The translations under genes were made by a program, and so were the position numbers. 64,000 nucleotides of DNA. It comes from Microvirga puerhi. GTDB taxonomy: Bacteria > Pseudomonadota > Alphaproteobacteria > Rhizobiales > Beijerinckiaceae. The notes under the pieces were generated by a model that saw only the letters and a program-made list of their open reading frames with translations, ran no database searches and was not told the origin of the DNA. This document shows positions 8,694 through 19,535 of the stretch, piece by piece. Position 1 is the first letter of the stretch. The number at the start of each line of letters is the position of its first letter. The stretch lies in NCBI RefSeq assembly GCF_020089865.1, contig NZ_JAIRBM010000001.1:186001-250000 (forward strand), in the 5' to 3' direction.

Positions 8694-10022
8694 TCAGCGG
8701 AATGCATCGACTGCGCGCGGGCGCTGGCGCACGTCTGCTGATCGAGTGAGCACGAAGCTCGGTTTTGCGGCACGCAATCCAAACATAGTGCATAAGGCGG
8801 CAATGGCGAGAAAGAACGTGATGGGTCCTTCCGAGCCCTCGCCGAGGCCTCGCAGAATGCCTATCGCGAAAGGCCCGAGCGAAGCTCCAAGATAGCCGAT
8901 GCTCTGCGACATGCCTGAGAGCATAGCTGCCGCCTCAGCTGAAGGCGAGCGTAGGGAAATGAAGAGCAGTGCAAGACCGAAGAGGCCCCCTTGGCCGAGG
9001 CCGAGCACAAGCGCCCAGAAGATGCGCCCCACCACCGGTGCATAAAGCAGGCCGAGGAATCCGGCGATTGTGGCTCCAAGTACCAAGAGCACCAACGGGG
9101 CGGACGAGATCCGGCGGGCCGCCATCGCTGGCACGAGCAGGGCGGTGATCGTCTGCGCGAGAATCGAAATGGAGGTCACCACGCCCGCCTCCGTTCCACC
9201 ATACCCGCGTGCCCGTAGGAGGGTCGGCAGCCAGCCGAGGACGATGAACGCAAGTCCGGCCTGGAGGCCCATGAAGGCCGTCACGTTCCAGGCCATCCTA
9301 TCGCGCAATAGCGTAGAGAAATGTGGGAGTCTGGCCATCCGAGCGGCGCGGTGTGAGACGAGTGTCAGACCGCCCCAGGCAAGTGCCGTTGCGAGCGCCG
9401 GCAAGGACCAGATCGCGAGTGCGGAAGTCCAGCTACCTGTCATTCGCTCAAGCGTCGGGGTGAAGCCGGCAGCACTCGCACCACCAATACTCATCGCCAT
9501 AGTGTAGAGCCCGGTAGCAATTCCGGCCCGGTCGGGGAAGTCGCGGCGAATGACTACGGGTAGAAGGACACCCGCCATGCCGATCGCGGCGCCCGCAATC
9601 AACGTGCTGACGATGAGCCCCCCGGCAGAGGCTTGGCTACGCAAGGCGAGGCCTGTGAATAGCAGCAGAAGGAGCAGGGCAATCGTACGCTCCAGGCCAA
9701 GCCGCCCCGCGAGCCATGGAGCGATAGGGCCGAAGATCCCGAAGCATAGGACAGGGGCGGTGGTGATGATGCCCGACCAAAGCCGGCCTGCGCCGAGATC
9801 TTGGTCCACATCGGCCAGCACGGTGGCAAGGCTCGTCAGAGCCGGCCGCATGTTAAACGCTCCGAGAAGAAGGCACAGACCCGTGAGCAGCAGCAGCCTC
9901 GTCAGGGAAGCCTGCCGGACTTTGGGATGTGCTGCGACATAGGATGTCTGTTCGATCTTAAAGCGGTTCAAGGGAGCAAAGCCTCGTCTTTTACGGCCGC
10001 TGGTGGAGCGGCCACTGTTCAT
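8694..10022 (-). CDS. MFS transporter, CynX/NimT-like
   Basis: This 442-residue membrane protein has about 12 hydrophobic helices and the early family sequence FNMRPALTSL found in cyanate/2-nitroimidazole-type carriers. The first 40 residues are polar, so the true start may lie further in; no clear ribosome binding site supports the ATG at 10022. It is the last gene of a leftward operon with a dipeptide-type importer and an amidohydrolase, 51 nt after the latter. It could export a product or by-product of that pathway. It ends 20 nt from the convergent dehydrogenase. Confidence 0.82.
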   Translation of the reverse strand: MNSGRSTSGRKRRGFAPLNRFKIEQTSYVAAHPKVRQASLTRLLLLTGLCLLLGAFNMRPALTSLATVLADVDQDLGAGRLWSGIITTAPVLCFGIFGPIAPWLAGRLGLERTIALLLLLLFTGLALRSQASAGGLIVSTLIAGAAIGMAGVLLPVVIRRDFPDRAGIATGLYTMAMSIGGASAAGFTPTLERMTGSWTSALAIWSLPALATALAWGGLTLVSHRAARMARLPHFSTLLRDRMAWNVTAFMGLQAGLAFIVLGWLPTLLRARGYGGTEAGVVTSISILAQTITALLVPAMAARRISSAPLVLLVLGATIAGFLGLLYAPVVGRIFWALVLGLGQGGLFGLALLFISLRSPSAEAAAMLSGMSQSIGYLGASLGPFAIGILRGLGEGSEGPITFFLAIAALCTMFGLRAAKPSFVLTRSADVRQRPRAVDAFR

Positions 10023-10073
10023 AATTGTCGTGCCGAAGATTGGAGAGGCGGCAGCTGGCCTCTTTCCAGAGCG

Positions 10074-11528
10074 TCAGTGTTCGATCTGATCCGTCGCTCG
10101 CACGTGCCGCCAGAACATCTTCGGTGTCTCCAGCATGAAGCGGAAGCCGGTGCGGTCGAGCATCGCCTCCGTCTCACGTTGCGCATCGTCGAGGATCTCA
10201 TCCTCGTCCACGAAGGTTGCCTTGCGGCCTTCAAGAGCGATGCGACCATCGACGATGACAGTGTCGACGTCGTTGCCGTTGGCGAAATAGATGAGCCGGA
10301 ATACTGGCATGTTGAGGGGATAGAGATGCGGCCTGCGCAGATCGAGCAACACCAGGTCCGCCTTCTTGCCCACTTCGAGGGAGCCGATGTCCTTTTCCAT
10401 GCCAAGCGCCTTGGCGGCATCGATCGTGCACATCTCCAGCACCCGGCCCGGCGGCAGCCAAGTAGGATCCTTGAAATAGGTGCGGTGATAATGCATGCAT
10501 TGCTGCATGTGGCGAAACATGTCGGCGGAGCGGTCCGGTGCTGTCGCGTCCGACCCGAGGCAGACATTGGCGCCTGCTTCCAGCAGTTCCGGCACCGGGC
10601 AACGTCCAAGGATCGACGCGATGGCGCTGGGATTGTGGGCGATATGCGTTCCCGTGTCGGCGACGATGCGGATTTCCTCGTCAGTCAGATCAGTCGAGTG
10701 GGACAGAAGTGCGTTGGGGCCTAGGATCCCGAGTTCCTTGGCATAGGCGACGCTGCCCTTGTTGTGACCGTCCTGGGTGAAGACGAGGCCGGCCTCACGG
10801 GCGAGATCGGCGGTCATCCGCGCCTGACGCCGGGCCTCGTCCAGATTTGCCGCGCCGAGCTGTTCAAGATGCTCGGGACGCAGGGTCGGGGTGATGAGGG
10901 CGATGTTGAGGCGGCCATTATGGCGACCATGCCATGTCTCTATCAGGGTCAGGCAGGTTTCGAACTGCTCTTCGAAAGTGACCGGTCTCTCTTCCGCCTT
11001 GCCATCGACAAACCGCGCATAGGTGCGCGGATGCGGCGGCCGTGTCGGGCCGACGGCGACCACGGAACGTGTGCCGACCTCCCGGACGCCTTCGCAATGG
11101 GCATCGCCGTAGACTGGCTCATCGGTGCGCAGAATCGTGTCGCCGCCGCCGAGCAGGGAGACGCCTGTGGTGACACCGAAGCGCAGGCGCTCGAGCGCGG
11201 CGAGGCGCGCTTCCGCCCGCCAGAACTCTGGCGTCGAGGCTACTGTGTAGGCTTTGCCGCAGGCCTCGTACCATTGCTCGCTGTCACCGCCGGCCATGGT
11301 CTTTATCAGGCCGTGTCCGGCATGAGCATGGCCATCGATCAGGCCCGGCATGACGATCTTGCGACTTGCATCGATCACGGTCGGCGCCTGGTGCTTTGCC
11401 AGCACTTCTTCGGTCGTGCCGACGGCGACGATCCTGTCCCTGTCGATCGCGACGGCGCCGTCCTCGATGACCCGCCGCTGCGGATCCATCGTCACGACGA
11501 TGCCATGGGTGATGATGATATCGGCCAT
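10074..11528 (-). CDS. amidohydrolase, TRZ/ATZ-type
   Basis: This 484-residue metal-dependent hydrolase of the amidohydrolase superfamily has the metal ligands in GLIDGHAHAGHG (His-x-His near residue 67), a His in TQDGHNKG, a His in LLSHSTDL and the Asp in CLGSDATAPDRS. The length suits enzymes that deaminate or dechlorinate heterocycles, such as the AtzA/TrzN and S-adenosylhomocysteine/guanine deaminase groups. It is 18 nt downstream of the importer ATPase in the same operon, so it probably hydrolyses the imported compound in the cytoplasm. The substrate is unknown. Confidence 0.87.
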   Translation of the reverse strand: MADIIITHGIVVTMDPQRRVIEDGAVAIDRDRIVAVGTTEEVLAKHQAPTVIDASRKIVMPGLIDGHAHAGHGLIKTMAGGDSEQWYEACGKAYTVASTPEFWRAEARLAALERLRFGVTTGVSLLGGGDTILRTDEPVYGDAHCEGVREVGTRSVVAVGPTRPPHPRTYARFVDGKAEERPVTFEEQFETCLTLIETWHGRHNGRLNIALITPTLRPEHLEQLGAANLDEARRQARMTADLAREAGLVFTQDGHNKGSVAYAKELGILGPNALLSHSTDLTDEEIRIVADTGTHIAHNPSAIASILGRCPVPELLEAGANVCLGSDATAPDRSADMFRHMQQCMHYHRTYFKDPTWLPPGRVLEMCTIDAAKALGMEKDIGSLEVGKKADLVLLDLRRPHLYPLNMPVFRLIYFANGNDVDTVIVDGRIALEGRKATFVDEDEILDDAQRETEAMLDRTGFRFMLETPKMFWRHVRATDQIEH

Positions 11529-11546
11529 TGAACAAAACTCCGGTCG

Positions 11547-13273
<1,727 letters not shown>

Positions 13274-13277
<4 letters not shown>

Positions 13278-14203
13278 CGTTTCACCCGCAGCTTGGGATT
13301 GAAGCGGTCGCGGAGCCAGTCGCCCACGATGTTAACCGCCAGGACCAGGATCACCAGGGTCAGGGCCGGAAAGAGAGCGATCCACCAGATCCCGGAGAAG
13401 ACGAACTCGTTGCCGATGCGGATTAGCGTCCCGAGGGACGGATAGGTGGGCGGCATGCCGACGCCGAGGAAGGACAGTGTCGCTTCCGTCAGCACTGCCG
13501 CTGCGAGATTGATGGTAGCGATCACCAGGACCGGACTCATCACATTCGGCAGGATGTGGCGCAGCATGATCCGCCCCGGCGGAAGGCCGATCACCTTCGC
13601 GGCGCGGACGTAGTCCTTGGCGGTTTCGACCATGGTCGCGGCGCGCACCGTGCGGGCATATTGCACCCATTCGTGAATGGCGATGGCGCAGATCAGGATG
13701 ACGGGCGCCCATTGGGCCGTCGCCGCGCCGGGAAAGAGCGCGCGGGCAATGCCACTCACCAGTAGTGCGAGCAGGATGGTGGGGAAGCTCAGGATCACGT
13801 CAGCGACGCGCATGATGACCGCATCGACCTTGCCGCCGAAATAGCCGGCGAGCAGGCCCAGGATCACGCCGAGCGTCGCCGCCACGAACACCGCGCCGCC
13901 GCCGATGGCGATGGAGACGCGCGCGCCATAGAGCATGGCGGAGAGGAGATCGCGGCCCTGGTTGTCTGTGCCGAGCAGGAAGTGGCTATCGCCCTCGGCC
14001 GTGAAGGCCGGCGGCAGTTCCGCATTGATCAACTCGAAGCTGGCGAGATCCGTCGGATCATAGGGCGCGATCCACGAGGCCATCAGGGCGCAGCCGACGA
14101 TGACGAGCGCCAGGAGCGCGGCGATCATCACGGAGATCGGAGCACCGATCCGGGTGATCAGGCTCGGCGATGTGTGACGAGGGGAGGAAGCGAGCGTTTT
14201 CAT
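13274..14203 (-). CDS. ABC permease, DppC type
   Basis: The start is set at the ATG at 14203, giving 309 residues. The longer open frame reaching to 14818 is antisense noise inside the next permease. An N-terminal helix (SVMIAALLALVIVGCALMAS), the DPTD loop and the conserved EWVQYARTVRAATMVETAKD cytoplasmic contact region identify the OppC/DppC family. Both ends overlap neighbours by 4 nt, showing translational coupling with the DppB-type gene before it and the ATPase after it. Confidence 0.9.
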
Positions 14204-15171
14204 GCGGACCTCGCACGCAGGCGCGGATCGACGACCGCGTAGAGGATGTCGACCACGGTGTTGATGAGAACGAAGAGCAGACCGACGAACAGGAGATAGG
14301 CGGCCATGACGGGGATATCGACGAAGCTGACGGCCTGGATGAAGAGCAGGCCCATGCCTGGCCACTGGAACACCGTCTCGGTCACGATGGCGAAGGCGAT
14401 GAGCGAGCCGATCTGCAGGCCGGTGACCGTGATCACCGGCATCAGGGCATTGCGGAGCGCCAGATGAAAATGGATGTAGCGCTTGGGCAGGCCGCGGGCC
14501 TTGGCGAAGCGGATATAGTCGCTGGAGAGCACGTCGATCATCTCGGCGCGCACGAGACGCATGATCAGGGTGAGCTGATAGAGCGCGAGCGTGATGCCCG
14601 GCAGGATCAGCGCCTTGAGGCCGCTCAAGGTGAGAAGGCCGGTGCTCCACCATCCGAGATCCACCACCTGGCCACGACCGAAGGAGGGCAGCCAACCGAG
14701 ACTGACGGCAAAGACCAGGATCAGCACGATACCGGTAACAAAGGTCGGTGTGGAAATGCCGATGAGAGAGAGCGCCTGTACGAGCCGCGCAGCTGCCCCG
14801 TTCGGCTTCAAGGCACATAAGACTCCAAGCGGGATCCCTAATGCGAGCGATAGAACCGTAGCGACGAAAACGAGCTCAAGGGTGGCAGGTAGTCGCTCGG
14901 CAATGAGCTGAGTGACGGGGCGCTGATTGCGGTAGCTGATGCCGAGATTACCGGAGAGGGTGTTCTCCAGGAAGCAGCCGTACTGCACGACGACGGGCTG
15001 GTCGAGGCCCAGCGAGCGGCGCAGCTCCGCCTTTTCCTCGGCGCTGGCATTTTCCCGCGACATGGAAGCCACCGGGTCGCCTACATAACGGAACATGACG
15101 AAGGACAACGCCGAGACGACGAGCATCACCAGTGCCGCTTGTCCGAGACGGGACAGAAGAACTTTCAACAT
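14200..15171 (-). CDS. ABC permease, DppB type
   Basis: This 323-residue inner-membrane protein has the DppB-family N-terminal helix followed by FRYVGDPVASMSRENAS, a periplasmic loop, and the contact motif with YIRFAKARGLPKRYIHFH near residues 215-235. It is the second gene of the importer operon, 52 nt after the binding protein and overlapping the DppC-type gene. With 13274 it forms the translocation channel. Confidence 0.9.
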   Translation of the reverse strand: MLKVLLSRLGQAALVMLVVSALSFVMFRYVGDPVASMSRENASAEEKAELRRSLGLDQPVVVQYGCFLENTLSGNLGISYRNQRPVTQLIAERLPATLELVFVATVLSLALGIPLGVLCALKPNGAAARLVQALSLIGISTPTFVTGIVLILVFAVSLGWLPSFGRGQVVDLGWWSTGLLTLSGLKALILPGITLALYQLTLIMRLVRAEMIDVLSSDYIRFAKARGLPKRYIHFHLALRNALMPVITVTGLQIGSLIAFAIVTETVFQWPGMGLLFIQAVSFVDIPVMAAYLLFVGLLFVLINTVVDILYAVVDPRLRARSA

Positions 15172-15223
15172 GGGTGCCTCCTGCGGCCCGCCGGGACGGG
15201 CCGCACAAGTATCGGGAGAAGGC

Positions 15224-16792
15224 TTATTTCACGTTGGCGAACCAGAGACGGACATATTCGTCCGGGAACTGGGGCACTTCGACGCCGTCACGAACGGCCC
15301 AGGCCACGGGCTGCTGGTGAATCGGGATATAGGCCACCGTGTCGCGCGCGACCTTCAGGGCTTCGACCAGCATGGCCCGGCGCTTTTCTTCATCGAGTTC
15401 CACTGCCGCCTTGCGGGTCAGTTCCTCGATCTTCGGATTGCTGTAAGCGCCAGAATTCGAGCCGCCATAGCCCTCCTTCTGCTCGGTCAGCAGCGATGCA
15501 AGGACGCTGAACCCATCCATGGGAGGCAGCGTTGCCCAGCCCACCATGGAGACATCGAATTCGCCACGGTCCTGGCGAGGGAAGTAGGTGGCACGGGATT
15601 CCGTCTGCAGCTCGGTCTGGATGCCGACCTTCGTCCACATGGACGCGATGGCGACGCAGATCTGCTCGTCGTTGATGTAGCGGTCGTTCGGGCAGTTGAG
15701 CTTGGTCTTGAACCCGCTCGGATAGCCTGCTTCAGCGAGAAGCTTCTTAGCCTTCTCTGGGTCGTAGCCGAAGGTCTGGTCATTGTCCTTGGAATAGCCG
15801 GGTACCGGCGGTGCGACGAGGGTCCCTGTGTTACGGGATTTGTCTCGCATGACGCGCTTCTTGATCGCCTCGAAGTCGATGGCGTGCCACATGGCTTGGC
15901 GCACCTTGAGGTCGAGCGCCGGGTTCTTCTGCCCCGGCATCGCCTTGAGCTCTGGCCGGAAGCTTAAGGATAGCATGATGAGGCGAAGCGACGGCTCCTC
16001 GATCACTTTGAAGCCGGAGGAGCTGCCGATCCGTTGCAGATCCTGCAGGGGCGCGGGAGCGATCAGGTCGAGCTCGCCGGAGAGCAGCGCAGCAACCCGG
16101 GTTGCGTCCGACTTGATCGGCTTGAATTCGATGCGGTCGAGATTGTGCTGGGGCTTATCCCACCAATTGGGATTGACCACGAAGACGGTCCCCGCATCCG
16201 GCTTGTAGGATTCTATCTTGAACGGCCCGGTGCCGATGGCGGTCGTCGAGGCGGCCGTGGTGACGCCGGTTGCGATATTGCCGGGCTTCAGGGAATCATT
16301 CGCCTCCATCCACTTCTTGTCCATGATGTAGACGCCCGCAAGGTCGTTGAGGAGGAGCGGGTAGGGACCCTTCGTCGTGATGTCGACCGTGTAATCGTCG
16401 ACCTTCTGTGCCCCGGTCACCGTGGCGATGTTACTCCGCGCCCGCGCGCCAGGGTCGAGATTCCGGTTGATCGAGGCGACTACGTCGTCGGCGGTGAAAG
16501 GATCGCCGTTGTGAAACTTTACATTTCGGCGCAACTCGAAGCGCCAGGTATCGGGCTTCACCGTTTTCCAGCTCACCGCCAACGCCGGCTCGATCTCCAG
16601 GTTGCGGCCGCGGCGTACGAGCGGATCGAACACGTGGTGCAGCATGCTCGTGGTGAAGCTCTCTGTGTGTGCATACGGGTCGAGCGTCGTAATGTCGGTC
16701 GGCGAGGACCATCGCAGGGTCTTCGCATCTGCCGCGAAGCCCAGCAATGCTCCCATGGCTACGGTCAGACTAAAGGCGAGCCTTCGTTTCAT
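15224..16792 (-). CDS. ABC transporter substrate-binding protein, family 5 (dipeptide type)
   Basis: The start chosen is the ATG at 16792 because the next residues form a clean Sec signal peptide (MKRRLAFSLTVAMGALLGFA, cleavage near residue 25), giving 522 residues. An upstream in-frame ATG at 16873 would translate the operator region and is rejected. SBP family 5 features are visible: DITTLDPYAHTES near the N-terminus and the VKFHNGDPFTADDV motif. Ligands of this family include peptides, opines, glutathione, nickel and other compounds. The neighbouring amidohydrolases suggest an amide or heterocyclic compound. Confidence 0.88.
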   Translation of the reverse strand: MKRRLAFSLTVAMGALLGFAADAKTLRWSSPTDITTLDPYAHTESFTTSMLHHVFDPLVRRGRNLEIEPALAVSWKTVKPDTWRFELRRNVKFHNGDPFTADDVVASINRNLDPGARARSNIATVTGAQKVDDYTVDITTKGPYPLLLNDLAGVYIMDKKWMEANDSLKPGNIATGVTTAASTTAIGTGPFKIESYKPDAGTVFVVNPNWWDKPQHNLDRIEFKPIKSDATRVAALLSGELDLIAPAPLQDLQRIGSSSGFKVIEEPSLRLIMLSLSFRPELKAMPGQKNPALDLKVRQAMWHAIDFEAIKKRVMRDKSRNTGTLVAPPVPGYSKDNDQTFGYDPEKAKKLLAEAGYPSGFKTKLNCPNDRYINDEQICVAIASMWTKVGIQTELQTESRATYFPRQDRGEFDVSMVGWATLPPMDGFSVLASLLTEQKEGYGGSNSGAYSNPKIEELTRKAAVELDEEKRRAMLVEALKVARDTVAYIPIHQQPVAWAVRDGVEVPQFPDEYVRLWFANVK

Positions 16793-16824
16793 TCTAAGCC
16801 TCCGTTGAACCCTCTGTTTGGATT

Positions 16825-16838
16825 TATTGTATCCAATA
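16825..16838. promoter_or_regulatory. GntR operator-like site 1
   Basis: TATTGTATCCAATA has perfect 5-bp arms TATTG/CAATA. It lies 33 bp before the importer start and matches the perfect palindrome at 17793-17804 next to the GntR gene. A good place for repression of the importer operon. Confidence 0.5.
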
Positions 16839-16847
16839 AAAATAAAA

Positions 16848-16860
16848 TTTGCATACAATA
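16848..16860. promoter_or_regulatory. GntR operator-like site 2
   Basis: TTTGCATACAATA shares CATACAATA with the other two sites in this locus and has TTG/CAA arms. Its centre is about two helical turns (22-23 bp) from site 1, which fits side-by-side binding of two dimers. Inferred from similarity only. Confidence 0.4.
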
Positions 16861-16995
16861 GTGGGGGCGTCAATTCCGCTTCGTTAGGATGCTAGTGGCT
16901 GCGTCCGAAGGGCGCGCAGGGCGCAGCTCTCCTGAGCGGCTGGACAGGCCGCAGGAGGTCCGAAGGGGATTTCAGATGGCTGGCTGGAGAGCGTT

Positions 16996-17745
16996 TTAGC
17001 CCGCGTAGCGGTCGAGGATCGAACGGATGTCGCGGTGCTTGTCCGAGTTGGAGGAGAGAAGGGCCCTCTCCGTCACGGCCTGGAGATGATGGTCCATTGC
17101 CTTCGTGGCGCGGTCGGCGTCACGGGCGCGCAGAGCGTCGACGATCTGTTGATGCTCGTTGATCGAGCAATCCGATGAATGCGGGCGGCTATAGAGCGCC
17201 AGGATCAGGGAGCAGCGAGAGACGACCTCGTCCACATAGCGGGCAAGCACTCCGTTGCCCGACAGCTCTGCCAGGAGAATGTGAAATTCGCCTGCGAGAC
17301 GGATCGCAGCCGGGCCATCATGGGCGCCAGCCTTCGCCTCCAGGGCGACATGCTGTTCCAGCATGGCGAGGTCCCGATCGGTGATCCGTTCAGCCAGACG
17401 CGCGAGCACCTGCCGTTCAAGGCACATCCGCGCCTCGAAGACGTCATGCGCCTCCGACAGGCTTGGCTGGGCGATGGTCGCCCCCTTGTTGGGCTGGAGG
17501 TCCACAAGACCTTCCGCATTCAGCTTGGCAAGGGCAGCGCGGACGATAGTCCGGCTGACGCCGAACCGCTCGCCGATCACATCCTCCGTCAGCTTGTCTC
17601 CAGGCATCAGGGCCTGCTCGATGATGGCGCGACGCAGTCCGGAATAGACGGATTCGCTCCTGGATCCGGAGGTTTTCGAAGGATGGTTGGGCATGCTCGA
17701 CGGGACTGAGGGGGCAAGATGAGCTCGCCACCATTTAGTATCCAT
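16996..17745 (-). CDS. GntR family regulator, FCD subfamily
   Basis: This is about 249 residues from the ATG at 17745; ATGs at 17787 and 17694 are also in frame and none has a strong ribosome binding site. The winged helix covers roughly residues 25-90 (FGVSRTIVRAALAKLNAEGL), followed by an FCD domain with metal-ligand-like residues in EFHILLAELSGN and NEHQQIVDALRARD. The gene lies between the importer operon on its left (same strand) and a divergent amidohydrolase on its right. A perfect 12-bp palindrome sits just upstream and similar sites precede the importer, so it probably controls itself, the importer and the amidohydrolase. Confidence 0.88.
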   Translation of the reverse strand: MDTKWWRAHLAPSVPSSMPNHPSKTSGSRSESVYSGLRRAIIEQALMPGDKLTEDVIGERFGVSRTIVRAALAKLNAEGLVDLQPNKGATIAQPSLSEAHDVFEARMCLERQVLARLAERITDRDLAMLEQHVALEAKAGAHDGPAAIRLAGEFHILLAELSGNGVLARYVDEVVSRCSLILALYSRPHSSDCSINEHQQIVDALRARDADRATKAMDHHLQAVTERALLSSNSDKHRDIRSILDRYAG

Positions 17746-17792
17746 TTCGATCTCGCACCAAGAGCCAATTTGAAAAAGTATTTGCATCCATC

Positions 17793-17804
17793 ATTGTATA
17801 CAAT
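17793..17804. promoter_or_regulatory. perfect palindrome ATTGTATACAAT, GntR operator-like site 3
   Basis: A perfect 12-bp palindrome in the divergent region between the GntR gene and the amidohydrolase at 17893. TATACAAT also reads as a plausible -10 element, so bound protein would block a promoter. It resembles the TNGTNNNACNA pattern of FadR-type GntR operators. Confidence 0.6.
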
Positions 17805-17892
17805 AGGCTCGATTTGAGAAGCGATTCTTTCGCCCTCAGCGGCTGGATATTTGGCGGCAAGGCACCTCTGCCGAGTTCGTGAGGACCAAGAT

Positions 17893-19086
17893 ATGAATGG
17901 CAATTTGCATGTCACCCGGATTCGGCCCATGGGAAAGGCAGCCACAAGCCTGACCGTGACGGGCGGTCGCATCACCGCTTATGGGGAGCCTGCGCCAGCC
18001 GGATTTGAAAGTATCGATGGGAGGAATGCGGTTCTCATCCCTGGCCTCGTTGAGGCTCATACTCACCTCGACAAAACTCTGCTTGGCATGGGCTGGTATC
18101 GCAATGAGGTAGGGCCAAGGCTCATTGACAAGATTGAGAATGAGCGTGCCGAGAAGAAGCGCCTTAGGATAGATCCTGCACGGCAATCTGCCCGGCAAGC
18201 GATCCTGTCGGTCTCTAAGGGAACCACGGCCATCCGGTCGCATGTCGACGTGGACACGGAGGCTGGGGTTGCCGGGGTCGAGGGCGTCCTACGCACGAGC
18301 GAGATCTATCGCGATATCGTCGACATCGAGATCGTCGCCTTCCCGCAAAGTGGCATGCTCATCCGACCCGGCACGGTGGAACTGATGGAGGAGGCCCTGA
18401 GGCTCGGCGCTCATGTGGTTGGTGGCCTTGATCCTTCCGCCATCGATCGCGATCCCAAAGGACATCTCGACGTGGTCTTCGGCCTTGCCGAGCGCTTTGG
18501 CGTGCCGGTGGATATTCATCTCCACGAGCCGGCGGAATTGGGTGCGTTCTCGATGGAATTGATCATCGAACGCACGCGCGCGCTTGGTATGCAGGGGGAG
18601 GTCACCATCAGTCATGCGTTTTGTCTTGGCATGGCCGATCAGGACTATGTCGCGAATCTCATCGACGCTCTCGCCGAGGCAAAGGTTCACATTCTGACCA
18701 CGGCACCTGCCGGGCGTCCGGCGCCGCCCGTCAAGCGCCTCATGGAGGCTGGCGTCGTAATAGCAGCGGGCTCCGACGGTGTGCGCGATACCTGGGGCCC
18801 ATATGGCAATGCGGACATGCTCGAGCGCGCCGTATTGGTGGGCCTGCGCAACAATTTTAGGCGAGATGACGAGGTGGCGCTGGCCCTCGAAACGTGCACG
18901 ACTGGGGGCGCCCGACTCATGGGCCTGAAGGACTACGGCCTTGCGCCCGGCTGTAAGGCAGATTTTGTTCTGCTCGATGGCGAGACCCTTGCAGAGGCGA
19001 TTGTCAGTCGAGCACCACGCCAACTCGTCGTCAAAGGCGGAAACGTGGTCGCCCGCGATGGGCATACGTGCTCGAAGGCTCCATAA
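17893..19086 (+). CDS. amidohydrolase, cytosine-deaminase-like
   Basis: The ATG at 17893 has GAGGACC before it and gives 397 residues; a TTG at 17851 would add 14. Metal ligands of the CodA-like branch are visible: VEAHTHLDKTLLG, AIRSHVDVD, VDIHLHEPAE, TISHAFCLGM and AAGSDGVRDTW. Such enzymes deaminate or hydrolyse cytosine, isoguanine, creatinine or N-substituted compounds. It is divergent from the GntR gene and may act after or beside the amidohydrolase at 10074 on the compound brought in by the importer. The substrate is not known. Confidence 0.85.
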   Translation: MNGNLHVTRIRPMGKAATSLTVTGGRITAYGEPAPAGFESIDGRNAVLIPGLVEAHTHLDKTLLGMGWYRNEVGPRLIDKIENERAEKKRLRIDPARQSARQAILSVSKGTTAIRSHVDVDTEAGVAGVEGVLRTSEIYRDIVDIEIVAFPQSGMLIRPGTVELMEEALRLGAHVVGGLDPSAIDRDPKGHLDVVFGLAERFGVPVDIHLHEPAELGAFSMELIIERTRALGMQGEVTISHAFCLGMADQDYVANLIDALAEAKVHILTTAPAGRPAPPVKRLMEAGVVIAAGSDGVRDTWGPYGNADMLERAVLVGLRNNFRRDDEVALALETCTTGGARLMGLKDYGLAPGCKADFVLLDGETLAEAIVSRAPRQLVVKGGNVVARDGHTCSKAP

Positions 19087-19188
19087 GAGTAGGTAGAAGC
19101 TGCTGCTGAGCGCCCTGTGGGTTCACAGGCAAGCGTTCCTGCGGCTGGGTAGCCTGGAGCTACGAGAGCTCAATCGACGATATCGCCG

Positions 19189-19473
19189 TCAGAAGTCCTC
19201 GGTTCCATCCTGGCAGCGATAGCCGACGAAACACTGGGCCGTATCGAGGCTCGGCACATATGCCACCTCCGGATACTGATCGACTTGGCAGTAGCGGCCA
19301 TCTCGCACGAAGCGATTATAGGTGTACTGGCCTGTGCTCAGAACGACGGCTCCGCGCGAATTCACCAGCGCCCGATCCGCTGCGCAGGGACGCTCCGCTG
19401 TCGACGGGCCAGCCTGCGCCAATGCTGCCGTTGTCGCGATGGTGAATGCTACAATAGCGGTCACACGCATCAT
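19189..19473 (-). CDS. small secreted protein of unknown function
   Basis: This is 94 residues from the ATG at 19473, which has a good AGGAGAG ribosome binding site. The N-terminus is a signal peptide (MMRVTAIVAFTIATTAALAQA). The mature part of about 72 residues has four cysteines, including QCFVGYRCQDG near the end, which suggests two disulfide bonds in the periplasm. I do not recognise the family. It starts 62 nt after the DUF1254 gene on the same strand and may share its transcript. Confidence 0.6.
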   Translation of the reverse strand: MMRVTAIVAFTIATTAALAQAGPSTAERPCAADRALVNSRGAVVLSTGQYTYNRFVRDGRYCQVDQYPEVAYVPSLDTAQCFVGYRCQDGTEDF

Positions 19474-19535
19474 GATGCTCTCTCCTTTGCGGGCGTTCGA
19501 GGTCGGGATTGCCCGGGATATCGCTCTGCGCTCCA

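Noticed and set aside
16793..16873. Longer start of the family 5 binding protein at 16873
   Set aside because: It would translate the AT-rich operator sites and put 27 residues in front of a clean signal peptide.
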